A stretch of 40,755 nt of DNA from Clostridium ragsdalei P11 (GCF_001675165.1 NZ_LROS01000027.1:1-40755), one strand, 5' to 3'. Counted from the stretch's first letter, positions 1 to 9,954 are shown. Program-made: numbers and translations. Notes: generated by a model not told the origin, from the letters alone.

Positions 1-2411
1 CTGTATTAAGTGCACAAAATGTAGACATACCGTCGGGATCTTTAAATTTAGCAACAGGTAAAATAAAAGTAAATACAACCGGTATGTTTAGTTCACTGCA
101 TGATATAGAAAATACTGTTGTAGGAGTTTCAAGCAGTACTGGTGAAACCGTAAGAATCAAGGATATAGCTAAAGTATATATGGATTATGATGATGATTCA
201 AATTATAAATTTATTGACAATGGCCAAAATGCGGTATTACTTGCAGGGTATTTTCAAAAAAATAAAAATATAGTTCCAATAGGAAAAGATATAACAAAAA
301 AATTAGATACGATAAAAAAGCAGATGCCAAAGGATTTAACTATAGATGAGATTACTTTTCAGCCTAAAGACGTAAGCGATTCTGTTTCTTTCTTTATGAA
401 AAATCTTAGAGATGGAATAATACTTGTAATTGTAACTGTTCTTATAGGTATGGGCTTTAGAAATTCAATGGTAGTATCTGCAGTTATACCTATATCTATC
501 TGCATGACATTTATCATTATGTATGCACTTGGAATTAAAGTTGAGCAGATGTCAACTACAGCACTTATTATAGCCCTTGGAATACTTGTTGATGATGCCA
601 TAGTAATAGGAGATGTCATACAGGTTGGAATAGATGAAGGCATGACAAGGGATGAAGCAGCATTTAATGGCATAAAGAAGCTGTTTGTTCCAGTATTTAC
701 ATCTACTCTAATTATTGTAGGAGCTTTTTTACCTCTATTATCAATATCAGGAGAAGTAGGTGAGTTTTTAAAAAGCCTGCCGCAGGTTGTTATAATATGT
801 GTAATTTGCTCTTATTTATCTGCATTGTTTGTAACTCCAGTTATGTCTGCATTGTTTTTTAGAAAAAGCAAGGAAAGTACCAGAAAAAATCCAATTCGTA
901 TGATGTTTGAGAACCTTTTAAAATATGGACTTAAACACAAGAAGAGTATCATTGGGGCAGCACTAGCTGTTTTTGTAGTAGCATTAATTTTAATTAAAAC
1001 ACTCGGAATGCAGCTTTTTCCATATGTAGATAAGAATGAAGTATATATAGATGTTGCAAATGAAAAATTTGACGATATAAAAAGTACTAGTAAGCTTGTA
1101 AAAAATATAGAAGGTGTATTAAAAGAGCAAAAAGAAGTTACAACTTATACTTCAGCTATAGGTGGTGGTATGCCTCCATTTTATGTAACATTGCCTACAG
1201 TTAATCCTTCTAATGATAAAGCTCAAATTATGGTAAAGGTAGACTTGGATAAGACTAAAAGGTTCAAGACAAGACAGGAATTGGTTGAGCATATTCAAGA
1301 ACAATTGGATAGCAAAATTTCAGGAGGTACAGCTACAGTAAAACAACTTGAAGAAGCAGTACCTATAGGGGCACCAGTGCGCTTGAGAATTACTGGAGAT
1401 GATTTAGATCAGATTGAGAATGCTTCTGAAAAAATACAGCAGCAATTGAAAAATATATCTGGAACTATGAATATAAGAGATGATGCAGCTAAAAAAAGTT
1501 ATCAATATGAAATAAATATAGATGAAGATAGGGCATCACAACTTGGAGTATTGAAATCAGATATTCTGCAGCAGATAAATATTGCACTTAAAGGTTATAC
1601 AGCTTCTGTTTATAGGAAAAATGGTAGTGAATATGACATCATGGTTAAAACAAATATTTCATCTGTAGGGGACCTTAAAAATTTATATATTGAATCAAGT
1701 GTTACTAAGAAGAAAGTGCCTTTATATGAGGTAGCATCTATTAAGCTTAACTCAGAGCTGGATGAGATAAAGCATTATAAAGAGGATAGGACTATAACTG
1801 TTTATAGTGATGTTAAAAGTGGATATAATTCAGTTGATATAGAAAATGCATTAAAGCAAAAAATAGATGGAATGAATTTAGAACCAGTAAAAGTTATATA
1901 TGATGGGGAAAAGGCTCAAATAAGTAAGTACTTTACAAGCCTTGGCATAGCAGGTGTACTTATTTTAGCAATAGTATATATACTTTTATTTGTTCAATTT
2001 AAATCATTTGTACAACCTTTTGTAATAATGTGTGCACTGCCGCTGTCCCTTATAGGAGTGTCAATAGGACTTCACGCTTTTGGAATGGATTTGTCACTTA
2101 CAGCTTTTATGGGTGTAATAAGTTTAATTGGAGTTGTTATAAGAAATGCCATACTTCTTATTGAATATATAAATAATGGTAGAGAAGATGGGCTTTCTGT
2201 AGATGACGCTTGTATGTATGCTGTAAGCCAAAGATTCAGGCCTATAATATTGAGTTCTGTAGCAACTATTACAGCACTTATACCACTAGCTTTCTCAGGA
2301 AGTGCACTATTTGGTCCTATGTCAGTTGCTATGATGTTTGGTCTTTTAACAGCTACTTTCTTAACATTTATTGTCGTTCCAGTAATTTATTCTTTAGTAA
2401 ATAATCAATGA
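1..2411 (+). CDS. RND-superfamily efflux transporter (3' part)
   Basis: The reading frame is open from base 3, so the gene begins upstream of the window and only its C-terminal ~800 residues are present. It resembles AcrB/HAE1-type proton-driven exporters. A membrane segment carries GILVDDAIVIGD, the TM4 motif whose paired Asp residues relay protons in AcrB. A large extracytoplasmic portion follows, then a second membrane bundle including FVQFKSFVQPFVI-like segments, ending in FIVVPVIYSL. An internal ATG at 84 is not a real start because the upstream residues (AQNVDIPSG, TGKIKVNTTG) continue the family sequence. The substrate cannot be read from the sequence; Gram-positive relatives export amphiphiles such as surfactin. 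A membrane-fusion partner would be expected upstream, outside the window. Confidence 0.93.
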   Translation, partial: VLSAQNVDIPSGSLNLATGKIKVNTTGMFSSLHDIENTVVGVSSSTGETVRIKDIAKVYMDYDDDSNYKFIDNGQNAVLLAGYFQKNKNIVPIGKDITKKLDTIKKQMPKDLTIDEITFQPKDVSDSVSFFMKNLRDGIILVIVTVLIGMGFRNSMVVSAVIPISICMTFIIMYALGIKVEQMSTTALIIALGILVDDAIVIGDVIQVGIDEGMTRDEAAFNGIKKLFVPVFTSTLIIVGAFLPLLSISGEVGEFLKSLPQVVIICVICSYLSALFVTPVMSALFFRKSKESTRKNPIRMMFENLLKYGLKHKKSIIGAALAVFVVALILIKTLGMQLFPYVDKNEVYIDVANEKFDDIKSTSKLVKNIEGVLKEQKEVTTYTSAIGGGMPPFYVTLPTVNPSNDKAQIMVKVDLDKTKRFKTRQELVEHIQEQLDSKISGGTATVKQLEEAVPIGAPVRLRITGDDLDQIENASEKIQQQLKNISGTMNIRDDAAKKSYQYEINIDEDRASQLGVLKSDILQQINIALKGYTASVYRKNGSEYDIMVKTNISSVGDLKNLYIESSVTKKKVPLYEVASIKLNSELDEIKHYKEDRTITVYSDVKSGYNSVDIENALKQKIDGMNLEPVKVIYDGEKAQISKYFTSLGIAGVLILAIVYILLFVQFKSFVQPFVIMCALPLSLIGVSIGLHAFGMDLSLTAFMGVISLIGVVIRNAILLIEYINNGREDGLSVDDACMYAVSQRFRPIILSSVATITALIPLAFSGSALFGPMSVAMMFGLLTATFLTFIVVPVIYSLVNNQ

Positions 2412-2582
2412 ATCTTACTTAATGGAAGTTTGTTTCTACCACTAAGTTTAGATGAATTATCTAGGGGCGTAGCTACTGTTAGCTTCCACTTTGATAGAAA
2501 AGCAGATATTCCAAATCTTTGATTTGGTATAGTCGCTTTCGCTGTGTGCGTGGGAGTGTTACAGTAGGTAGCCATCAGATAA
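2412..2582 (+). repeat. Modular stem-loop element, copy E1
   Basis: This copy starts directly after the RND stop codon. A small hairpin (CTTAATGG/CCACTAAG) precedes the core. The core is closed by TTATCT/AGATAA (2457-2462 with 2577-2582), then CTACTGT/ACAGTAG and CTTCCAC/GTGGGAG. The tip holds an inserted hairpin CCAAATC/GATTTGG that also occurs in the dnaK-dnaJ tandem repeat. Stem positions differ from other copies in compensating ways (TTATCT/AGATAA here, TTATCC/GGATAA elsewhere). The remaining intergenic DNA to 2716 is AT-rich and shows only the ribosome site of the next gene. Confidence 0.7.
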
Positions 2583-2716
2583 ACTTGAAGGTAGAGTAAA
2601 AAAATTATAAAGATTTATTTACATTACAATAGAAAGTTACATATTATATACAAACACATTAAAATGCAAATAAAGATTAACTTAGAATGATAAATTATTG
2701 AGGGAGTGAGTTTGTA

Positions 2717-3130
2717 ATGTTAACACTTAAATGTAATGCAAAATTGGATGGAACATTTAAAGTACGTGCTAAAGTAGGAAATCATGAATATATTATGGAC
2801 CATTCAATTGAAAATGGTGGAAAGGATGAGGGTGCGATACCAGGCCAAATGCTATTAGCGGCTTTGGCTGGATGCAAGCTAATGGTGATAAGTAGTTATG
2901 CTCAGAAAAGGAGAATTAATTTAGAAGAATGTGAAGCTCAAATCAGCAGTGATTTTGATGAAGTTGAGAATGGAATAGGCTTAAACATCAAAGTGGATAT
3001 CTTAGTTAAAACAGATGCAGATGACAAGGAAATTGAAAAGATGAACGATTTCGTTGATAAAAATTGTAGTATTGCAGCCATCTTATCACAACCTAACATT
3101 ATTAAAGGACAAGTAAAAAGAAAAGAATAA
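2717..3130 (+). CDS. OsmC/Ohr-family protein
   Basis: This 137-residue protein matches the OsmC-like peroxide-stress family: a small alpha/beta protein with two redox-active cysteines that reduces organic peroxides or acts as a stress protein. The first Cys lies in LLAALAGCKLMVISSY (about residue 55) at the start of the long central helix. The second lies in NCSIAAILSQP (about residue 116), the position of the usual CPVxxxL cysteine. The length is typical. The ATG follows GGGAGTGAG. It is a monocistronic unit between two copies of the modular repeat. Whether it is a true peroxidase or a general OsmC relative is not decidable here. Confidence 0.85.
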   Translation: MLTLKCNAKLDGTFKVRAKVGNHEYIMDHSIENGGKDEGAIPGQMLLAALAGCKLMVISSYAQKRRINLEECEAQISSDFDEVENGIGLNIKVDILVKTDADDKEIEKMNDFVDKNCSIAAILSQPNIIKGQVKRKE

Positions 3131-3195
3131 TATTTTATTAGAAAATAGAGAGTAAATAATTTTTATGCTAATTTATATATATATCTGTAAAGCCT

Positions 3196-3330
3196 TATAA
3201 ACAGAGTCCCTGGCATCAGATGGAGTTTTAACTTCACCTGATGCTTATTAACAGTATTCTTAGTGCTAAATATACTAAGAATACTGTTAATAAGGTTCAG
3301 CTGGAGAAAGTCATCCTTATAAGCAAACTT
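3196..3330 (+). repeat. Modular stem-loop element, partial copy E2
   Basis: The first ~60 bases (starting TATAAACAGAGT, hairpin CATCAGATGGAG with a CTTCACCTGATG partner, then CTTATTAACAG) nearly repeat the start of copy E3 at 4298. The next hairpin, 3246-3293, is a perfect 19-20 bp palindrome (TTATTAACAGTATTCTTAGT with its complement), longer than in other copies. The usual 3' core is missing or degenerate; only ATAAGG...CCTTAT remains (3290-3320). Confidence 0.6.
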
Positions 3331-3436
3331 TATCTGAATCTAAAAATCACTTGATTAAATTTCTATAATATTGAACCCATGGAAAAAAACTATTATAATA
3401 AATATACTAGTTAGCGAGGGGGGTCATTATAAAGAT

Positions 3437-4303
3437 ATGAAATTTATTATGAAATTTATAAAAAAAGATGACATTATAAATGTAGTGCTTATTATTCTGG
3501 GAAGTTTTTTGGGATGTATTAGTGTCAACATGTTTTTAACTCATGCTCATTTATTAAGCGGTGGTGTTACTGGAATAGCTTTAATAATACAATATTTATT
3601 TAAAATACAAGCAGGATATGTTGTACTTATATTAAATATTCCTCTATTTATATTAAGCATAGTAAAATTAAATAAACGATTTACTATCTATTCATTGATA
3701 GGCATGTTAACGTTTTCTATAGGATTAATTCTTACACAACCTATATCAAACATGTTACATATTAATGATAATTTACTTTATTGTATTTATGGGGGAGTCT
3801 TAAATGGAATAGGATTTGGTATTGTGTTTTCATATCATGGGTCTACAGGTGGTTTGGACATAATATCTATGCTCATTAGAAAAAAGTATTCTAATTTTGA
3901 TATAGGAAAAACATCTTTTGGTATAAATCTTATTATAGTTTCCATTAGTGCTTTTATATTTGGAATATCCAATGCTCTTTATACGTTAATAGCCATGTAT
4001 TTAACATCTGCTGTACTGGATAAAGTAGTACAAGGGTTATATAAATCTAAATCGGTAATCATTATTACTGATAAAGAAAGAGAGGTTACTAAACGTATAC
4101 TTGAAGACCTTAACCGTGGAGTAACAATGCTCTATGGAGAAGGTGCCTATACGGAAAAACAAAAAAAGATACTCTTTTGTATAATTCCTTTATCTCAATT
4201 ACCTGAATTAAAAAAGATTGTTACTTCTTGTGATAAAAAAGCTTTTATAAGTATATCTGATGCTTCTGAAATAATGGGAAAAGGATTTAAAAAAGCTATA
4301 TAA
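3437..4303 (+). CDS. YitT family membrane protein
   Basis: The protein has about five hydrophobic segments (first: VVLIILGSFLGCISVNMF) with the YitT signature LSGGVTGIALIIQY and a later YHGSTGGLDII. A soluble C-terminal DUF2179 domain follows (YGEGAYTEKQKKILFCII). Molecular function is unknown for the family. I place the start at ATG 3437, giving 288 residues, the usual family length. It is preceded by GAGGGGGGT, whereas the longer frame starts at a TTG (3371) without a ribosome site. The gene is bracketed by repeat copies E2 and E3, and its stop codon lies inside the conserved first bases of E3. Confidence 0.87.
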   Translation: MKFIMKFIKKDDIINVVLIILGSFLGCISVNMFLTHAHLLSGGVTGIALIIQYLFKIQAGYVVLILNIPLFILSIVKLNKRFTIYSLIGMLTFSIGLILTQPISNMLHINDNLLYCIYGGVLNGIGFGIVFSYHGSTGGLDIISMLIRKKYSNFDIGKTSFGINLIIVSISAFIFGISNALYTLIAMYLTSAVLDKVVQGLYKSKSVIIITDKEREVTKRILEDLNRGVTMLYGEGAYTEKQKKILFCIIPLSQLPELKKIVTSCDKKAFISISDASEIMGKGFKKAI

Positions 4304-4481
4304 ACAGAGTTCTTGGCATCAGATGGAGTTTTGACTCCACCTGATGCTTATTAACAGGCTTCTTAGTGCTTCAGCACTTAGAAGGCGTTATCCTTTAGGG
4401 AAAATCGTTATCCAGGGATGTAGCTGCTCTTTACTACCACTTGGAGAAGTGGGAGTATTAGAGCAGGTAGTCATCGGATAA
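4298..4481 (+). repeat. Modular stem-loop element, copy E3
   Basis: This is the most complete and regular copy. Hairpin I is CATCAGATGGAG/CTCCACCTGATG. A linker CTTATTAACAG follows. Hairpin II is TTCTTAGTGC/GCACTTAGAA. The core is closed by TTATCC/GGATAA (4408-4413 with 4476-4481) and contains GCTCT/AGAGC and CCACTT/AAGTGG around a GGAG loop. TTATCC occurs twice, at 4388 and 4408. Confidence 0.75.
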
Positions 4482-4489
4482 AGATAAAG

Positions 4490-4531
4490 AAAGGGATTTC
4501 TATAATAGTTATGTTATAGAAGTCCTTTTTT
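4490..4531 (+). terminator. Rho-independent terminator after E3
   Basis: A 16-bp stem (AAAGGGATTTCTATAA with TTATAGAAGTCCTTT, two G-U pairs) is followed by a run of T. It would end transcription of yitT and of the E3 element, separating both from the chemoreceptor gene. Confidence 0.75.
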
Positions 4532-4600
4532 AGTATTTGTAAAACTGTAATGGATTTTTTAGGATTAAAAGAGTAAGCGTTGTCAATTACTTTTATTATG

Positions 4601-4627
4601 TAAAGGAATTAAATTTGGGCACGATAT
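4601..4627 (+). promoter_or_regulatory. Possible sigma-D (flagellar) promoter for the chemoreceptor
   Basis: TAAA (4601-4604), a 15-base spacer, then CACGATAT (4620-4627). This is close to the Bacillus/Clostridium sigma-D consensus TAAA-N15-GCCGATAT (six of eight -10 positions). Its location about 95 bases before a chemotaxis receptor gene fits the regulon. Confidence 0.45.
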
Positions 4628-4722
4628 ATAACTCAAATGTAATTTAGTTAATGGGAGTTATAACTAAATTGATGTAAATTAATTCAAAATGTGTAAACAG
4701 TTTAAATTTAGGGGAGGATAAT

Positions 4723-6432
4723 ATGCCAAAAACAATAAAGAGTAAGCTAATACTATTAGTTGCTGCTGTGATTATTTCAATTACATCTTTAGGAATATAT
4801 TCGCTGATAACTTTAGATTCAGTCAATAAAAAGTCTACTATTATAGATGAAACATGGATGCCGGCAATGCAGCATTCACAAAACATTAGCGATATGACTT
4901 CTGATTTTAGAGTTTTAGAGTATGAACATATAATTGCTGTGGATTCTAATACAATGAATGAAAAGGAACGAGAAATGCAAAGCAAAATTACTCAGATAAA
5001 CAGTGAAATCAAATTATATGAAAAGTCCATCTATAATACTGAAGACAAAAATTTAATTCAGGATGTTAAGAATGAGTGGAATAAGTATATTGATATGCAT
5101 AAGCAAGTTATACAGTTAAGTAGAGAATTGAAGACTGACGATGCTATGAAAATTATGAATGGTGATTCAAAAAAAGCATTTGATAAGTTTTCTTCATCCT
5201 GTTCAAAGCTTGTTGATTTTAATAAAAAGATGGCTGCTTCAGCAAGCACTCAAGGTAATAATATATATGTACAAGCTAGAAATGTATACATAATTATTAT
5301 TTTAATTTTATCCATATTATTACTTACATTTGGACTAACAGTTACAAAAGGTATAGTAAAATCATTAAGCATTATGAAGAAGGAATTGGACTTATTGTCA
5401 GAAAGGGGTGGAGATTTAACACAAAAAATAAAGATTGATTCCAAAGATGAAATTGGTGAATTAGCTGTAAGCCTAAATAAATTTATATTCAATATAAAAG
5501 AAATAATGAAGGGAGTTAATGAATCAATTGAAAACGTTATTTCAATAAATGAGGACATAAACAATAATGTTAATGAACTGTCAAATAATATACAAGATGT
5601 ATCTGCAACAACGGAAGAAATTGCAGCAGGAATGCAGGAGACAGCAGCTTCTTCAGAGGAAATGGCCGCTGCATCAGAAGAAATTGGAAAGGCTATAGAG
5701 GACATTGCAAAGAAATCTCAAGATGGTGATATAGAAGCTAATAATATAGATAAAAGAGGACAGGAAACTAAGCAAAATGTAACTAAATCACAGAAAAAAA
5801 CTGAATCTATTTTTATAAAGACTAAGGAGGAACTTGAAGATGCCATTGAAAATTCTAAGATAGTTCAGCAAATAAATATACTTTCAGAAACCATAATGGA
5901 AGTAACGGAACAAACTAATCTACTAGCATTGAATGCAGCTATAGAAGCTGAAAGAGCAGGGGAATCTGGTAAAGGTTTTGCTGTAGTTGCTGATGAAGTA
6001 AGAAAGCTTGCAGAAGAATCCAATAGCACAGTTACTGAGATAAAAAATATGACGGAAAAAGTTACTGGGGCAGTTGATACTTTATCCAAAAGTTCAAATA
6101 AGTTGTTAAAATTTTTATCTGAGGATATAAGTAATGACTACAAATTTATGATTAAGGCAGCAGAAAGTTATAGTATGGATGCCAGCTTTGTAAACAATCT
6201 TGTTGGTAACTTTAGTAATACTTCAAGGCACCTTTCAACATCAGTAAGTGATATGCTAAAAACTATAGATCAGATAGCTGAAGCCTCATCACAGGGAGCT
6301 GAAGGTACAACAAATGTTGCCAAAAAGATAGATGATGTTAATTCTAAAACTAACAGTATAGTTGAACAAATAGCAATGTCAAGTGAGAGCATGGGAAAAT
6401 TGAAAGAAGAAATAGGTAAATTTAAGTTATAG
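4723..6432 (+). CDS. Methyl-accepting chemotaxis protein
   Basis: The protein is a transmembrane chemoreceptor of 569 residues. TM1 is [20 protein letters not shown] (about residues 8-28). A periplasmic-type four-helix-bundle sensor of roughly 150 residues follows, then TM2 ([20 protein letters not shown], about 188-208), a HAMP region and the methylated coiled coil (repeated [23 protein letters not shown]). The highly conserved signalling tip [18 protein letters not shown] followed by [18 protein letters not shown] binds CheA/CheW. There is no recognisable ligand motif. The ATG follows GGGGAGGATAAT. It is an isolated gene with a strong terminator, as orphan receptors often are. Confidence 0.95.
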   Translation: MPKTIKSKLILLVAAVIISITSLGIYSLITLDSVNKKSTIIDETWMPAMQHSQNISDMTSDFRVLEYEHIIAVDSNTMNEKEREMQSKITQINSEIKLYEKSIYNTEDKNLIQDVKNEWNKYIDMHKQVIQLSRELKTDDAMKIMNGDSKKAFDKFSSSCSKLVDFNKKMAASASTQGNNIYVQARNVYIIIILILSILLLTFGLTVTKGIVKSLSIMKKELDLLSERGGDLTQKIKIDSKDEIGELAVSLNKFIFNIKEIMKGVNESIENVISINEDINNNVNELSNNIQDVSATTEEIAAGMQETAASSEEMAAASEEIGKAIEDIAKKSQDGDIEANNIDKRGQETKQNVTKSQKKTESIFIKTKEELEDAIENSKIVQQINILSETIMEVTEQTNLLALNAAIEAERAGESGKGFAVVADEVRKLAEESNSTVTEIKNMTEKVTGAVDTLSKSSNKLLKFLSEDISNDYKFMIKAAESYSMDASFVNNLVGNFSNTSRHLSTSVSDMLKTIDQIAEASSQGAEGTTNVAKKIDDVNSKTNSIVEQIAMSSESMGKLKEEIGKFKL

Positions 6433-6447
6433 TATTAGTACATTTTT

Positions 6448-6491
6448 AAAAGCAAAACCTCAACTTAAAATTAAGTTGGGGTTTTGCTTTT
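6448..6491 (+). terminator. Strong terminator after the chemoreceptor gene
   Basis: AAGCAAAACCTCAACTTA pairs with TAAGTTGGGGTTTTGCTT around a short AAAT loop and ends in T residues. The near-perfect 18-bp stem should be active in both directions. Confidence 0.9.
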
Positions 6492-6592
6492 AATGTCAAA
6501 AATATTTAGACTTTATTATATGAGTTTAAATTGCAAAATTGTATACTTACAGAAATGTAAGATTTCATGTTTTAATTGTAAGAGTCTAGTTA

Positions 6593-6621
6593 TTGTTATA
6601 GATTACTTAAAAAAATATAAT
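6593..6621 (+). promoter_or_regulatory. Sigma-A-type promoter of the ABC operon
   Basis: TTGTTA (6593-6598), a 17-base spacer and TATAAT (6616-6621) lie 75 bases before the ATPase start codon. The -10 is perfect and the -35 matches at four of six positions. Confidence 0.6.
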
Positions 6622-6696
6622 GAATTAAGAAAACATAATAAAAAGTTTTTTATTTAGTCATTTAAAGTAAATCAGGATATAGAGGGGGATAACAAT

Positions 6697-7377
6697 ATGG
6701 ATGAAATATTAAAAGTTGAAAGCTTATCAAAAACTTATGGCAAGGGACAAAATAAAGTTGAAGCTCTAAAGAATGTATCATTTACTGTTAATAGAGGTGA
6801 ATTTGTAGCAATAATAGGGGCATCTGGTTCTGGAAAAAGTACACTTCTACATATGTTGGGAGGACTTGACAGGCCAACATCTGGAAAAGTGTATATAGAA
6901 AATGAAGATATATATAGGTTAAATGAAGAAAAATTAGCTATATTCAGGAGAAGAAATATTGGGTTTGTATTTCAATTTTTTAATCTCATACCAGTTTTAA
7001 ATGTAGAAGAAAATATATCTCTTCCATCACTTTTGGATAGGGAGAAAGCAGATAAAGGTTACTTAGATGAAGTAATAAGTATGCTTGGATTAAAAGAAAG
7101 GATAACTCACCTTCCATCCGAGTTATCAGGAGGTCAGCAGCAGAGGGTATCAATTGGGAGAGCTCTTATAAATAAACCAGCTCTTATACTTGCAGATGAA
7201 CCAACTGGAAATTTAGACAGCAAAAATAGTAAAGAAGTAATAGAACTTTTAAAGTTATCATCAAAAAAATATAATCAAACTTTAATTATCATAACCCATG
7301 ATATAAATGTAGCAGAACAAGCAGATAGGGTTATTACTATATTTGATGGAGAAATAAAAGCAGATAAATCAATTTAA
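6697..7377 (+). CDS. ABC transporter ATPase (MacB/LolD-type)
   Basis: This 226-residue nucleotide-binding subunit belongs to the MacB/LolD/YknY class that partners FtsX-like permeases. Visible motifs are Walker A GASGSGKST (about residue 41), Q-loop VFQFFNLIPVLNVEENI, signature LSGGQQQRVSIGRAL, Walker B LILADEPTGNLDS and the H-loop IITHD. It drives export or mechanotransmission by the permease encoded 19 bases downstream. The start follows GAGGGGGATAACAAT. Context (permease, then a two-component system) suggests antimicrobial-peptide or cell-envelope stress handling; this is inference. Confidence 0.95.
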   Translation: MDEILKVESLSKTYGKGQNKVEALKNVSFTVNRGEFVAIIGASGSGKSTLLHMLGGLDRPTSGKVYIENEDIYRLNEEKLAIFRRRNIGFVFQFFNLIPVLNVEENISLPSLLDREKADKGYLDEVISMLGLKERITHLPSELSGGQQQRVSIGRALINKPALILADEPTGNLDSKNSKEVIELLKLSSKKYNQTLIIITHDINVAEQADRVITIFDGEIKADKSI

Positions 7378-7396
7378 AGTAGGGAGGTGATATAAG

Positions 7397-9943
7397 ATGA
7401 ATAGTTACAAGGAAATAACAAATAAATATTTAAAACACAACAAAAAGAGAACAATGCTCACTATTTTAGGAGTAATACTTTCTGTAGCATTGATTACGGC
7501 AGTAGGATTATTTATTAAAAGTCTCCAAAATTCCTTTGTTGAAAATGCTATAAAACAAAATGGAAGTTACCACGTTAAGATTCAAAAAATGACTGCAGAT
7601 GATTACCACCAGTTAAAAGCTAATCCTAAAATTGAAAAAGTAGGTATCCAAGAAAAGTGGTTTGAAAGTAATTTAAAAGATGGAAAAAAGATTGAAATTA
7701 ATAAATACAATAAATCTGCTTTAGGATTTTTACCTAAAAGCTATAATGCAGTAAAGGGAAAACTTCCTGAAAAAGAAGGAGAAATAGCAATTGAAAACTG
7801 GGCATTTAGTTATATGAAGGGTGATCTAAAAATAGGAGATACTATAAAATTTGAGACAGATCAAGGAGAAGAAAAAAAATTTAAAATTACAGGAATTATT
7901 CAAAATCAGGCTGAAACTCAATACAATGGTACAGCTTTAGGCATGACTTATTCTACTATATTTAATATAGAAAAATCTGCAGTATATGTGAGCATATACA
8001 AAAAGGCAGGAATATCAAATACCGTATCAGAATTAAGTAATAAATTTAAAGACAACTGTATTTTAAATAAAGATTTATTGGACTATTCAGGTGAAGGCAG
8101 TAGTAATTTAAATAAACAATTATATGGTATAGCAGGTGTAATAATAGGTATAATTGTAATAGCAACGATAGCCGTCATATATAATTCTTTTCAGATAAGT
8201 GTAATTGAGAGAATGAAGCAATTTGGACTTTTGAGAGCTGTTGGAGCGACACCAGCACAGATTAGAAAAATAGTTTTGAGAGAAGCATCCATAATAAGTG
8301 CAATAGGCATTCCACTTGGGCTTTTGTCTGGAATATTTGCAATGTTTGTAGTGAGCAAGATATTTAGTATAATGTCAGATACAGCGTTTAACAATTTAAA
8401 AATAGTAATTCCCTACTATGTGCTTGTTATAAGTGCATTAGTTGGAGTGGTTTCAATATATTTATCTGCATTTATTCCAGCAAGAGCTGCATCAAAGGTA
8501 TCACCTTTAGTTGCTATAAGCAGCAGGACATCTATATCAAAGGAAAAGATAAGCAAAAAGAGGGGAAATATTTTAAAAAGATTTTTGAACATTGAAAGTT
8601 TAATGGCATTTAAAAATATAAAGAGAAATAAGAAAAAATTCCGAGTTACTGTTTTTTCAATGGTAATAAGTATAACACTTTTTATATTCTTTTCATCTTT
8701 TATAAATATGATGACAATTTTTACAGGTTCACAGTCTGAAGATGTAAAAATGAATTTTGAATTAATTGGTGTAGTTGATAAAAAGGGAGCAAGCTCTCTT
8801 AAAGAAAATATTATAAACAAAGTAAATCAAAGTAAACTTGTAGATAAACAATATGTATCCTATGGAACTTATTCTTCTAGTATGTTGATTCCAAATGAAA
8901 AGAGAAATGACTACTTAGTCAAAAATGCACCTAAGACTTATAGTGATGTAACATTTGAAAATAAAAAGATGAGTTCTATAACAACATTGTTTGATATTTA
9001 TGATGAGGACAAGATTAGAAGCATTAAAAGCTATATTAAATCTGATAAGGTAGATACTTCAAATATGGCTGAGGAAAATGGTGTTGTCATAGTAAAGAAT
9101 AGTATGTTAACTGTAAATAAAAAATACTATAATGGTTCAATTACTAATTTAAAAGTTGGAGATACTATTTATATTGATAAAAATATGATGTATAGACCAG
9201 TACAGGGAGAAGATTATATTGATAAGAACAAAAAGGAAAATGAAGAGTTTAATAAAGACAATATGATAAAGGTAAAAGTAGCAGCAGTAGTAGATGATGC
9301 ACCATATCAATTTTATTCAGATAATCTCAAACTTTTTCATATTATAATGACAAAAGATGTGATGAAGAATATTACTGGCAGAGATTTAAATAAGATGCCT
9401 GTTAAAATATCTGAAATACGTTTAAAGGATAAAAAAGATGAGGATAAGTTTAATAGTTTTATTGAACCAATATGTGATAAAGAAGGAGTAAAGGCTGTTG
9501 ATATATCCAAACAAGCTGAAGCTGCTAGGGGGAATATACTGCAGCTTATGGTACTTATGTATGGATTTATAGCTGTAATTTCCCTAATAGGTGCAGTTAA
9601 TATAATAAATACTATAACTACAAACCTGATTTTAAGAAAAAAAGAAATAGCATCTTTAAGTGCTATTGGCATGACTTATAAAAATATAAGACAGATGATA
9701 TTAAAAGAAGGAGTTTTATATGGATTATATGGTGCATTTTATGGCGGTATTGTAGGCAGTCTGTTATCTTATGCAGTATCATCACCTATGAGAAAAATTA
9801 TTGATTTTAAGTGGAATATTCCATGGAATTTGATACTTGTGAGCGGATTAGCTGCAATATTTATAGGGTTAATATCTGTAATAAAACCTTTAGCTAGAAT
9901 TAAAAGAGAAAATATAATAGATGTCATAAGACAAGAAGATTAA
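7397..9943 (+). CDS. FtsX-type ABC transporter permease
   Basis: The protein has 848 residues with two FtsX-like modules. The first has TM1 (MLTILGVILSVALITAVGLFI), an extracytoplasmic domain of about 200 residues, then three membrane helices containing GLLRAVGATPAQIRKIVLREA. The second repeats this plan and ends with SLSAIGMTYKNIRQMILKEG and two more helices. The conserved cytoplasmic loop (AxGxT..QIR..L.E) contacts the ATPase. A strong ribosome site (GGGAGGTGATATAAG) precedes the ATG. The order ATPase-permease-regulator-kinase resembles Firmicute peptide-resistance modules, but length and topology are of the YknZ/SalY kind rather than the ten-helix BceB type. Confidence 0.93.
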   Translation: MNSYKEITNKYLKHNKKRTMLTILGVILSVALITAVGLFIKSLQNSFVENAIKQNGSYHVKIQKMTADDYHQLKANPKIEKVGIQEKWFESNLKDGKKIEINKYNKSALGFLPKSYNAVKGKLPEKEGEIAIENWAFSYMKGDLKIGDTIKFETDQGEEKKFKITGIIQNQAETQYNGTALGMTYSTIFNIEKSAVYVSIYKKAGISNTVSELSNKFKDNCILNKDLLDYSGEGSSNLNKQLYGIAGVIIGIIVIATIAVIYNSFQISVIERMKQFGLLRAVGATPAQIRKIVLREASIISAIGIPLGLLSGIFAMFVVSKIFSIMSDTAFNNLKIVIPYYVLVISALVGVVSIYLSAFIPARAASKVSPLVAISSRTSISKEKISKKRGNILKRFLNIESLMAFKNIKRNKKKFRVTVFSMVISITLFIFFSSFINMMTIFTGSQSEDVKMNFELIGVVDKKGASSLKENIINKVNQSKLVDKQYVSYGTYSSSMLIPNEKRNDYLVKNAPKTYSDVTFENKKMSSITTLFDIYDEDKIRSIKSYIKSDKVDTSNMAEENGVVIVKNSMLTVNKKYYNGSITNLKVGDTIYIDKNMMYRPVQGEDYIDKNKKENEEFNKDNMIKVKVAAVVDDAPYQFYSDNLKLFHIIMTKDVMKNITGRDLNKMPVKISEIRLKDKKDEDKFNSFIEPICDKEGVKAVDISKQAEAARGNILQLMVLMYGFIAVISLIGAVNIINTITTNLILRKKEIASLSAIGMTYKNIRQMILKEGVLYGLYGAFYGGIVGSLLSYAVSSPMRKIIDFKWNIPWNLILVSGLAAIFIGLISVIKPLARIKRENIIDVIRQED

Positions 9944-9954
9944 GTGTAATATAT

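Noticed and set aside
3371-3436. TTG start for yitT
   Set aside because: No ribosome site; the residues before ATG 3437 do not look like the family and GAGGGGGG precedes 3437.
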